This document shows positions 51,206 through 57,717 of a stretch of 57,717 nucleotides of DNA, in pieces. The notes beneath the pieces are model-generated. The model was not told where the DNA came from. It did not search any database and was given only the letters and a program-made list of their open reading frames with translations. A program made the position numbers and the translations under genes. This DNA comes from Terriglobia bacterium (GTDB lineage: Bacteria; Acidobacteriota; Terriglobia; Bryobacterales; Bryobacteraceae), in the NCBI GenBank assembly GCA_025363475.1, contig JANYDS010000030.1:1-57717 (forward strand), read 5' to 3'. The number at the start of each line of letters is the position of its first letter. Positions within the stretch are counted from its first letter, which is position 1.

Positions 51206-52573
51206 TTATTGAGCGAGTAACGCCGAAATCTTCTTCATAAAGGCCGGATCTTCCTTCATGCGCTGCTGTACCTGCGCCTGCTGGTGCTTGCCGACTTCGC
51301 CCGTCAAAGCTTTGAGATCGGCTTCTTCATGCGGCACCCCTTGCAGGATTACCGCACCCATTTCATCAGCCGACTGCTCACCCCAGGTGACGCGGATCGG
51401 CGGATTGGACGGATTTTTGGGATTGCTGGTCGTGTTGTCCCAGTGAACTTCTGAATCAAGCCGGGTGCCCTTGGGCAGGCTGATGAAGTGATCGAAGAAG
51501 TAGCGGTCCTGCCAGGCAAAATCCCAGTCCGTGATGTGAAGCAGGGTCTGCACTTCGCCATTCGGCAGCGTCGCCGTCATCTTCATGTCTTTGGCGATGT
51601 AATGGGCATGCGCCCCAATCGAAACCGCGTCAAAATCCGCAGGCAGCACGAAGGAATCGCGGATCACATAATCCTTCTCGTTGGGCGGAATGTCGAGACC
51701 TGCGAACAGCCCGAACGTGGGCGGCAGAGAGATGCCCACCAGCGTGCGCTTCGGTGCTTCCTTCGCGAAGTAGAGACCGACCACAGCCTTCTCGGTCTGT
51801 GTCTTGCCGTTCGGATGGAAGTGGTACTGAATAATGAAATCGGAGCCTTTCGGCAGCTTCTGAGCCAGACCTTCAGGCTGCCTGTGAGGCTGTGCGCCAA
51901 GTGCCCAGCCGCCCAGGCCTACGTTCGATGCCCCGCCAGCGGTCATGCCGGAGTAACCGGGTTCCGTCGTCCCATCCGTGCGCTGATGCGCTTTGCCGGT
52001 GGGGTCGGCGAAGTAGAGGACATGGTGAACCACGCTGCGGGCAGTCGGCTTCATGTCGATGGCAGTGATCCACTTGTCTTCAGCCAGACCCAGCGGAATA
52101 GCGATATTGCGGTAGATGTCAGCGCCTTCGGAAGGCACATGATAAGCCGCCGGCAGTTCCACCACTAAATCCGGATCGCCCAGCATCCAGCCGGATTTGA
52201 ACGCAGGAACCTTCGGTGCGTCGGCGGCGCTGCCTTCCGGCATACCCTGCTTGACCCAGGCATCGATCATGTCGATCTCGCCCTGTTTCAGCAGACGCTC
52301 GTCCTTAAAAGAATAAGAAGTCGGCTCAGCCTTCCACGGGGGCATATAGCGCGACTTGGTAACCGCCGCGATCAGCTTGCCTTTCTTCATCGCGTCCTGA
52401 TAAGACAGCAGGTTGAACGGGGCCGCTTCACCGGGACGGTGGCATGAGGCGCAGTTGTTATAGATGATGGGCGCGATGTGCTTGTTGAACGTGATAGCAG
52501 GCGCGGTATCGGCGGCAACAGCCGAAACGACCCCGCAGAGACTGAGGGCAGAGAGGGTTAAAAGAGTCTTCAT
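51206..52573 (-). CDS. Cytochrome c/copper type II ascorbate-dependent monooxygenase-like protein
   Basis: The 455-residue protein has a signal peptide (ending near AVAA) and one haem motif CASCH at 41-45, with SRYMPPWKAEP after it (possible Met ligand). The rest matches the two-lobed PHM-type copper monooxygenase. SVVHHVLYF gives a His pair, IIQYHFHP a His-x-His, and GAHAHYIAKDMKM further His and Met. Such enzymes hydroxylate C-H bonds using copper, with electrons that could come through the haem. The substrate is unknown. The start ATG overlaps the previous stop by one base (TAATG); the longer frame upstream lies inside that gene. Confidence 0.82.
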   Translation of the reverse strand: MKTLLTLSALSLCGVVSAVAADTAPAITFNKHIAPIIYNNCASCHRPGEAAPFNLLSYQDAMKKGKLIAAVTKSRYMPPWKAEPTSYSFKDERLLKQGEIDMIDAWVKQGMPEGSAADAPKVPAFKSGWMLGDPDLVVELPAAYHVPSEGADIYRNIAIPLGLAEDKWITAIDMKPTARSVVHHVLYFADPTGKAHQRTDGTTEPGYSGMTAGGASNVGLGGWALGAQPHRQPEGLAQKLPKGSDFIIQYHFHPNGKTQTEKAVVGLYFAKEAPKRTLVGISLPPTFGLFAGLDIPPNEKDYVIRDSFVLPADFDAVSIGAHAHYIAKDMKMTATLPNGEVQTLLHITDWDFAWQDRYFFDHFISLPKGTRLDSEVHWDNTTSNPKNPSNPPIRVTWGEQSADEMGAVILQGVPHEEADLKALTGEVGKHQQAQVQQRMKEDPAFMKKISALLAQ

Positions 52574-54408
52574 TAGAAAATAAAAGCCAGTCCTCCGCGC
52601 AGAATGCGCGGCGTATTTACGAGCAGAAGTTGTTGGCCGCCCGCCGTGGTGAGCGGCAGATAGCCCTGAGCCAGCAGGTTGCGCAGTTCGGCGGAGGCCT
52701 CTACGCGTCCCGGGATTCCCGGAATGGCGGGCATCGGTTGCCGTACCATCACGTTCAGGCCGGGTTCCGGTCTCGCCGATTGCGTGGCAAACAGCGGTCC
52801 GGGTACGGCCGATTTGTAATTCGTCCACTGATAGCTCGCGACAAAGCGGGTTCCGGTGCATTTTACCGTTCCTGATGCGCGCAGCGTAGCGGCCTGCCTG
52901 CGCGTGGTCTCCATCAAATTACGGAATTCCGCGGCAGAAGTTCCGCCAATTTGCGAGGAACGCGGATCCAGCACCCCAGGCGCGCCGTAGATCAGCGTCA
53001 TCTTATAGTGCTGCCCCAGATCCTGCGTCACGGAAGCGTTGTAGCTCAGGGTGCGGAACCGGCCCGCATTGAACAAAGCACTGCCCGAGAAAAGATCGGG
53101 CACGATGTCGCCGGGGAAAAGGTCGGCCTGCGGCGAGGCGATGGTCAGCGTAGTATTAGAGACGTCATCGTAATAAACAGAAGCGCTGTATTCGCGCGAA
53201 CCATCACGCTGGGTCACGCTCAGTTCATAGTCGGAGCCGCGCTGGATATGGGGCTGGCCGCCGGTAAGGCTCACGCGGGGCAGGGTAGAGAGGGCCGCCA
53301 GATTGCGTTGCAGATCGGCATTGGTATCGCTGCCGTTCATGCCCAGTTCCGGGCGGGCGTTGCCCGATGTCCAGGTGAAATCGATCCGTCCGTTTTGCAA
53401 ATTACGGGTGAGCTTGGCGTAGGGGCTGAAGTATTGAATGCGGTTGATGAACGATACGCTGTTCAGTTCAAACCCGTACTCCAGATCCGTCGTATCGGTA
53501 ATGCGCGCTTTATCGCTGAAGTTGATTCCCAGCGTTTTCAGGGCTGGCAGGGCAGTGTCGCCGGGGCCACCCTGACCCATGCGCATGGGCATGTAGAACT
53601 GGCGCATGGTCACGGAAACAGAGGGTCTGGCACCCGCCATATCGCGGCTGAATGTAGTGCGGAATGCGGCCGATTGCGTGCCGCCTGCCATCTGAGCCAT
53701 GCCCAGATCGCCAGCCACTTCTATATGGTTGCCGCCATAAACTGATGTGGCGAAAGCGAATTGTGTTCCCAGATCAGCTTCGCCGGAACTGGTGGTTTTT
53801 GCGCCGTCACTGGCCGAGACGCGAATCATGCCGCGAGAATCACTGAACACCGGTTCACGCGGATCCGCTGTTTGCTGTACCCGACGCTCAGCCGGAAGTA
53901 CGCGCAGGATGGGGCGCGAAGCATTATTTGCGCGCACGGCCCATTTCCAGTTGTCATTCATCAAGCCACCCGGCAGCGGTGTCATGGAAATCAGCTGGAC
54001 CGAACTAAACACGCGAGAGAGATTGATGGCCAGCAGACTGCGCATACCCGCGCGAATCTGAATGCGTTCCCGGACTGCGGGAATGAAACTGGAAAGCGAA
54101 ACCTGCACCGAATATAAGTCGGGCAGCAGTTCGCTGAACTGAAAGGCACCAAAAGTATCCGTGGCCACTTTGAGCAGCACGTGGTCCTGCTTGTTCAACA
54201 GGATTACGATGGCCCCGGGTTGCGGTTTGCCTGTCACATCCGTGACCAGCCCCCCCATCTCACCCGAAAAATGAATCGCAGTGGCTGCCTGCGCCTGAGG
54301 CAAAAGAAGCACAGACACGCAGAGTACAGACACACAAAGCTGGGGCAAAGCTTTCAGCCTTGCCACGGGCAGCAACCGCAACGGGTTTTTCGCCTCTGTG
54401 CCTCTCAT
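52573..54408 (-). CDS. Outer-membrane barrel with carboxypeptidase-regulatory-like plug domain
   Basis: The 611-residue protein has a hydrophobic leader (about 22-42). A carboxypeptidase-regulatory-like domain follows (GGLVTDVTGKPQPGAIVIL, ATDTFGAFQFSELLPDLYSV). From about 150 on it is an amphipathic beta-strand protein ending in Phe (GGLAFIF), like a TonB-dependent or porin-type barrel but shorter and without a clear plug motif. It precedes the copper-monooxygenase-like gene with a TAATG coupling, so it may pass its substrate or product across the outer membrane. Confidence 0.75.
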   Translation of the reverse strand: MRGTEAKNPLRLLPVARLKALPQLCVSVLCVSVLLLPQAQAATAIHFSGEMGGLVTDVTGKPQPGAIVILLNKQDHVLLKVATDTFGAFQFSELLPDLYSVQVSLSSFIPAVRERIQIRAGMRSLLAINLSRVFSSVQLISMTPLPGGLMNDNWKWAVRANNASRPILRVLPAERRVQQTADPREPVFSDSRGMIRVSASDGAKTTSSGEADLGTQFAFATSVYGGNHIEVAGDLGMAQMAGGTQSAAFRTTFSRDMAGARPSVSVTMRQFYMPMRMGQGGPGDTALPALKTLGINFSDKARITDTTDLEYGFELNSVSFINRIQYFSPYAKLTRNLQNGRIDFTWTSGNARPELGMNGSDTNADLQRNLAALSTLPRVSLTGGQPHIQRGSDYELSVTQRDGSREYSASVYYDDVSNTTLTIASPQADLFPGDIVPDLFSGSALFNAGRFRTLSYNASVTQDLGQHYKMTLIYGAPGVLDPRSSQIGGTSAAEFRNLMETTRRQAATLRASGTVKCTGTRFVASYQWTNYKSAVPGPLFATQSARPEPGLNVMVRQPMPAIPGIPGRVEASAELRNLLAQGYLPLTTAGGQQLLLVNTPRILRGGLAFIF

Positions 54409-54425
54409 GTGCCTCCTGCTTCTGG

Positions 54426-56132
54426 TTACTGTCTCGCGCGCCCTTCCAGCGTTTCCGCGACGGAAAAATTAGACTGCTGCAGGACGTTCTGATTCGCGTT
54501 CCGGTCAACAGCTTTAACTCTGAGAGTATAGTTGCCTGCGGCCAGGGATTGCAAAGGCAGCAGCTTTTCAACGGTCACCTGGCTGGATGACGAGTTGGGA
54601 ATCCTGGACAGATCTTCAGAGAATTCCAGAACCTTCTCCGTCGTGCCCGCTTTCACAATCTCGTAGTCGATGGAACCCGACGGCTTGTGGGTCTTTTCAT
54701 CCGGCGTGAAGTTATAAACCTGAAGATAAATCCCCATCTTCTCGCCGCGTGCGAATTTCTCGCCCACACGGGGACGAACCTTCGTATCGCCGATGGAGAA
54801 CATCCCCCCGCCGATGCTGCGCGTGGGTAGCTTTTCGATGGTGTCGGCCAGGATCAGGCTGCTCGATGCCAGTCTCTCTTCTTCAAAGTGAGGAACATCG
54901 AGCGCCACTTCGTAATTATTCATGTTGCCCGCGACAGTATCTTTCGCCACAATGTTCAGGCGGTAACGGCCAGGCGAGAGCGGCACTGACTGCTGGTAGA
55001 TAGACCGCTGCTGCGCATACTTCTGCAGCATGTCGTTCGGAGCGTTAATCTCCAGCGGTTTTTCAAAGGTAGTCACCGGGCGGCGGGTCATGGTGCTGAC
55101 ACGACCGAACAGATTCACAACAGACTTCTGAACTCCGTCCTTGGCCTGGAACTGCAGATCGTGGTTTTCAAACTGCACGGTGATGTTGGCCAGAACCGAG
55201 CTTTCCGTGACGCGCACATAATCCACGCGAACCAGCATCGGCAGAATGTTGTAAGTGATGCGCGTGCTGACCACCGCTTCCAGATCTTTAAACTTGATGG
55301 GCGGGGGCGACTGCAGTTTGGCAAACTGATTCAGGCGTTCGAACTCGCCATAACTCACGGGCAGGCTTCCCGCGACGCCGTTGCCGAGGTGAGTTCCATC
55401 GGTGCGTGAAAAACGTGCGGACTTGTCAGAAAGTCCCAGTTCTTCTGCCTGGGTAAGACCCGCGCCCGGAACGTAGAGCAGAGCGTCTTTTTCTGACGGA
55501 TCCATCGTCATGCGGTATTCGCCGCTCATGGTCGTATCAACAAATTCAATATTGATGTCGTTGCCCAGACCTTCGATATAGCGATAGCGCCAGTCTTCAA
55601 AAGGATAGGTGGAGGTAGTCCCGCCGCCTTCCGCCTGGGGCCGGTTGTAGCTGCCGCCTGAGGGGTGCGAATCGATTTCATCCGGCGGGCCGTAAGCAAT
55701 ATAGATACGGCCGCGGTCAGTCCGCCAGCCGGGAATGCCGGAAGCAAAGCGCTCGTTCGAATACGCGATACGGCGGTAGTGCTCTTCCTTATATTCGTTT
55801 TCCTGCGTGTCCGGGGAGGGGTCGCGGCGCAGCCAGAACTGTTCAATGAACTGCTCGCGTTCCTCGTCGGTATTCAGAACCTTGAAGGCTTTGCGTTCTT
55901 CGTCGGTGATGATGTAGCCGACATCTTCGTTCAGCCATTTCTTGAAGGGCGTTTCCAGCTCTTTACGGAGTTTCGCTTCCTTCTTCTTGCGGTCTTTCTC
56001 CGAGAGCGGCTTTGCCACGGTTTCGCGTTTTTGTGAAACTGCAGGCAGAGCGAGAATGACGGCCAGGCCGAGGGCCGAGACTACAAACGGCGAAACCCAA
56101 TACGATGAAAAGCGGAACCCGTTAGCAGCCAT
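54426..56132 (-). CDS. GWxTD domain-containing protein
   Basis: The 568-residue protein has an N-terminal hydrophobic segment (about 8-32), a Lys/Glu-rich linker, then the GWxTD domain with GWRTDRGRIYIAYGPPDEI near 135. The middle and C-terminal parts are beta-sandwich-like, with repeated LKVKAVDRN-type strands. The domain is widespread in acidobacteria and Bacteroidetes, with no settled function. It is followed 17 bp later by the outer-membrane barrel gene and may belong to the same operon. Confidence 0.85.
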   Translation of the reverse strand: MAANGFRFSSYWVSPFVVSALGLAVILALPAVSQKRETVAKPLSEKDRKKKEAKLRKELETPFKKWLNEDVGYIITDEERKAFKVLNTDEEREQFIEQFWLRRDPSPDTQENEYKEEHYRRIAYSNERFASGIPGWRTDRGRIYIAYGPPDEIDSHPSGGSYNRPQAEGGGTTSTYPFEDWRYRYIEGLGNDINIEFVDTTMSGEYRMTMDPSEKDALLYVPGAGLTQAEELGLSDKSARFSRTDGTHLGNGVAGSLPVSYGEFERLNQFAKLQSPPPIKFKDLEAVVSTRITYNILPMLVRVDYVRVTESSVLANITVQFENHDLQFQAKDGVQKSVVNLFGRVSTMTRRPVTTFEKPLEINAPNDMLQKYAQQRSIYQQSVPLSPGRYRLNIVAKDTVAGNMNNYEVALDVPHFEEERLASSSLILADTIEKLPTRSIGGGMFSIGDTKVRPRVGEKFARGEKMGIYLQVYNFTPDEKTHKPSGSIDYEIVKAGTTEKVLEFSEDLSRIPNSSSSQVTVEKLLPLQSLAAGNYTLRVKAVDRNANQNVLQQSNFSVAETLEGRARQ

Positions 56133-56313
56133 ATAAATTGTGTCCCCGACAGGATGAATCCACCTGCAATTGTACCTCAGCTAAAAGACGCCTGTTTTTG
56201 GGGTTGGGTTGCGGCTACCAGAGTTGATTCAGAGACCTGATCGCACGCCCGTAAACAGTTGTCGCGAACCTATGTCCGGTTTTACATTGCGGACGGCCGT
56301 TTGACGGCCACAG

Positions 56314-56481
56314 TTAACGTTTCCGGCGTGCCCTAATCACGAGGATTGTGCCAGCCAGAGCGGCAATCGCAGCCGCGCCGGATGATGGATCAATTTCAGG
56401 AGCCCCACCCACCGGCGAACCAGCTTGTGCAAGTTTGACGAAAGTGAGGCCGACCATAGCCAGCATCAGAAAGTGATCCAT
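56314..56481 (-). CDS. Small protein with C-terminal sorting-signal-like segment
   Basis: The 55-residue protein has an N-terminal hydrophobic stretch, then APEIDPSSG, a hydrophobic helix (AAAIAALAGTILVI) and a basic tail RARRKR. This tripartite end recalls PEP-CTERM-type sorting signals, with PEID in place of the usual VPEP. The ATG at 56481 is used; longer frames overlap the DUF2911 gene. It lies four bases after that gene's stop. Just after its own stop, GGCCGT-TTG-ACGGCC forms a small hairpin. Function unknown. Confidence 0.45.
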   Translation of the reverse strand: MDHFLMLAMVGLTFVKLAQAGSPVGGAPEIDPSSGAAAIAALAGTILVIRARRKR

Positions 56482-56485
56482 TGTC

Positions 56486-57016
56486 CTACTCGATAACAAT
56501 CGGTGCCTCTGCCCTGGTAGTGCCCCATTCAATGGCGAGCGTGCCAGCCTTTGCGCCGCTACTGGTGAGAGTCATCTTGAATTTTTCAACCGGAGCAGGC
56601 AGTTTGGTCAGTTTCATATCTATCCGGCCCAGATCCTGCTTCGGATCGTAGTCGAGGCCCCATTGCCCTTTCTGGTTGTTCACAATCAGCTTCCATGACG
56701 TTTTCGTGGCCAGCAGGAAAAGCGTATGCACGCCTTTCGGGACCAGCAATCCACCAATTTTTATATCCGCGTCGGTGGTGAGGGTAGTTGCTTCATCAGC
56801 GCCCAGGCGGTACCACTGGCCGTAGGGAATCAGACCGCCTTCCACTCTGCGTCCGCGCGCTGACGGAGCACTGTATTCCACAGTTACTGTATGTGTGCCC
56901 AGTTTGATAGCGGTATCGGTACCGGGGCTGAGCGGGTTCTCGGATTTTTGCCTGTTGCCGGTTGCAGCAATGAGCGTGATGGTTATGAGTGCGGTGAATG
57001 CGAGTAGTTTAATCAA
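56486..57016 (-). CDS. DUF2911 domain-containing secreted protein
   Basis: The 176-residue protein is read from TTG at 57016, which has GGAG with a six-base spacer and is followed at once by a signal-peptide-like stretch (IKLLAFTALITITLIAATG). DUF2911 features are VTVEYSAPSARGRRVEGGLI, PYGQWYRLGADEATTL and KGVHTLFLLATKTSWKLIVN, ending LAIEWG. The family is exported and of unknown function. It is followed by the small sorting-signal-like gene. Confidence 0.8.
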   Translation of the reverse strand: MIKLLAFTALITITLIAATGNRQKSENPLSPGTDTAIKLGTHTVTVEYSAPSARGRRVEGGLIPYGQWYRLGADEATTLTTDADIKIGGLLVPKGVHTLFLLATKTSWKLIVNNQKGQWGLDYDPKQDLGRIDMKLTKLPAPVEKFKMTLTSSGAKAGTLAIEWGTTRAEAPIVIE

Positions 57017-57240
57017 TGAAAGCTCCACTGTAGGCAAGGTTAACAGAGGGCAAACAGAGGGCGTTCCATGCTCAGCCGCTACATCCACAGGGCCATGCTG
57101 TGGGCTCACTGTGTAACCGCGATATGTCCGCGCTGAGTTGACTAATTTGCCAGGACGGCGTAGCCTGACTGATGCCAGTCTCATCCCCGGGAAAATCCAG
57201 CGATTTCACGGAAAAATTTACAATTTTAGGACACTAGAGC

Positions 57241-57571
57241 ATGGAAAAGACTATCCAGAATTGTAGAACAAAAAAATATCTTAAGCCTGTGCTTGTGTGT
57301 CATTGGTGCGCTGTTATGGGCCGGCAGTTTTTATGGATTGAGGAACGCAGCCTACGCAGGCAAGTCATTGCTCCCGACACTCCTTGTGTTCGCTTTTTAC
57401 GGCGGATGTTTTGTTCTTTTCCTGTTGTTTTCTGCGCTCGCGTTTAGGGCGACGGCCATGGGAAATATGATCTTGCTGGGACAAGATCAGTTTCCACATT
57501 TGCACCAGATGGTTAAGGATGGAGCGCAGATGTTAGGGATGGAGAGCGCGCCGGAAGCGTTCTTGTTTAAC
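57241..57571 (+). pseudogene. M48-family metalloprotease N-terminus, cut by an IS element
   Basis: From 57293 (TTG) the frame gives a membrane segment pair and FRATAMGNMILLGQDQFPHL, QMVKDGAQMLG and PEAFLFN, matching the region before the HExxH site of M48 (HtpX/Ste24-like) proteases. Homology stops at about 57571, where an IS3-like end begins, so the catalytic domain is missing. The likely true start, ATG at 57241, is in another frame; a slip at the run of seven A residues (57270-57276) would join it. This gene is dead, at least here. Confidence 0.6.
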
Positions 57572-57717
57572 TGTGGAATAAACCCCAAAACCTGGACAAA
57601 AAAAGGACCGCTTCTTAGACAGGAAAGGCGGCATTGAAAATGAAGGAGAGTCAATGCCAAAAACGAGAAAGAGTCATCCGCCCAGCCTGAAGGCGAAGGT
57701 CGCCGAGGAGGCGATCC
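57572..57717 (+). mobile_element. Left end of an IS3-family-like insertion sequence, partial
   Basis: The sequence from TGTGGAATAAACCCC with AAACCTGGACA shortly after is like the terminal repeat of IS3-type elements, which begin TG and carry a similar AA-CTGGACA stretch. About 80 bp further an OrfA-like gene starts. The element runs off the window, so the right end and target duplication cannot be seen. Confidence 0.55.
57654..57717 (+). CDS. IS3-family OrfA-like transposase, 3' partial
   Basis: The first 21 residues are MPKTRKSHPPSLKAKVAEEA plus one, typical of IS3/IS911-type OrfA (Tnp_1, helix-turn-helix). GGAG lies 6 bases before the ATG. OrfA binds the element ends, and in this family a fused OrfAB transposase is made by programmed frameshift further on, outside the window. 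Confidence 0.7.
   Translation, partial: MPKTRKSHPPSLKAKVAEEAI

Noticed and set aside
1-57717. CRISPR array, rRNA operon or prophage core
   Set aside because: No regular spaced repeats, rRNA sequence or phage structural genes were seen; apart from the edge integrase there is no phage-like module.

Overview
The window (about 58 kb, GC-rich) reads as chromosome of a Gram-negative acidobacterium, most likely from the Bryobacterales/Solibacter side. The reasons are a giant secreted protein with a Solibacter-type C-terminal module (TIGR03437-like), a GWxTD-domain protein, a carboxypeptidase-regulatory-domain outer-membrane barrel, a protein carrying the ANR-NA-STGP motif, many TTG starts, and Kdo/lipid A genes. 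The taxonomy is inference. No rRNA gene or CRISPR array was seen; there is one tRNA.

Layout. 1-1342: the edge of an integrative element, made of a tyrosine recombinase broken by one TGA next to the 3' end of tRNA-Glu(CUC). 1380-8775: an outer-membrane barrel protein, a DUF4139 protein, a decayed hicBA toxin-antitoxin cassette flanked by two copies of a peptidase 3' end, a coupled metallo-beta-lactamase-fold/M28 peptidase pair and a membrane protein. 8775-15587: a cell-surface and sugar block (methyltransferase, acyltransferase, STAS protein, PfkB kinase, GT-C glycosyltransferase, DapF homologue, nucleotide-sugar dehydrogenase) with several overlapping genes. The DapF homologue has Ser in place of its second catalytic Cys.

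15564-17650 is a graveyard of defence and toxin genes: a frameshifted HigB-like toxin, a restriction-enzyme tail, an apparently intact VapBC, a fragment of an MmeI-type restriction-methylation enzyme, and ParD with a truncated ParE. 17877-21856: an ANR-motif protein, then a Gfo/Idh/MocA oxidoreductase, polysaccharide deacetylase, acyl carrier protein and ketosynthase in one tightly packed run. A broken matrixin protease, a YprA/MrfA-like helicase and a 1214-residue secreted protein follow.

29664-34667 is a complete isc iron-sulfur operon (Rrf2 regulator, IscS, IscU, IscA, HscB, HscA) with a good sigma-70 promoter. 34670-45892 holds an M24 peptidase, a natural WaaA-LpxK fusion, an intact HigBA pair, a further HigB remnant, an orphan Wzm-like permease, an M23 peptidase, an ArsR/OsmC pair divergent from a beta-propeller protein with a probable operator between them, a coiled-coil protein and a beta-CASP nuclease. 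45953-49504 is potABCD, followed by a PEBP protein and a strong terminator. 50409-56132 is a leftward run: GWxTD protein, outer-membrane barrel, cytochrome c/copper monooxygenase-like protein, redoxin and small membrane protein, the last four coupled stop-to-start. The right end carries a DUF2911 protein, a small sorting-signal-like peptide, and an M48 protease gene cut by an IS3-like element that runs off the window.

The most unusual items are the hicBA cassette that carries a diverged copy of the host gene's 3' end, the Cys-to-Ser DapF homologue, the WaaA-LpxK fusion, the copper-monooxygenase/redoxin operon, the ketosynthase/deacetylase cluster and the density of dead toxin-antitoxin loci.
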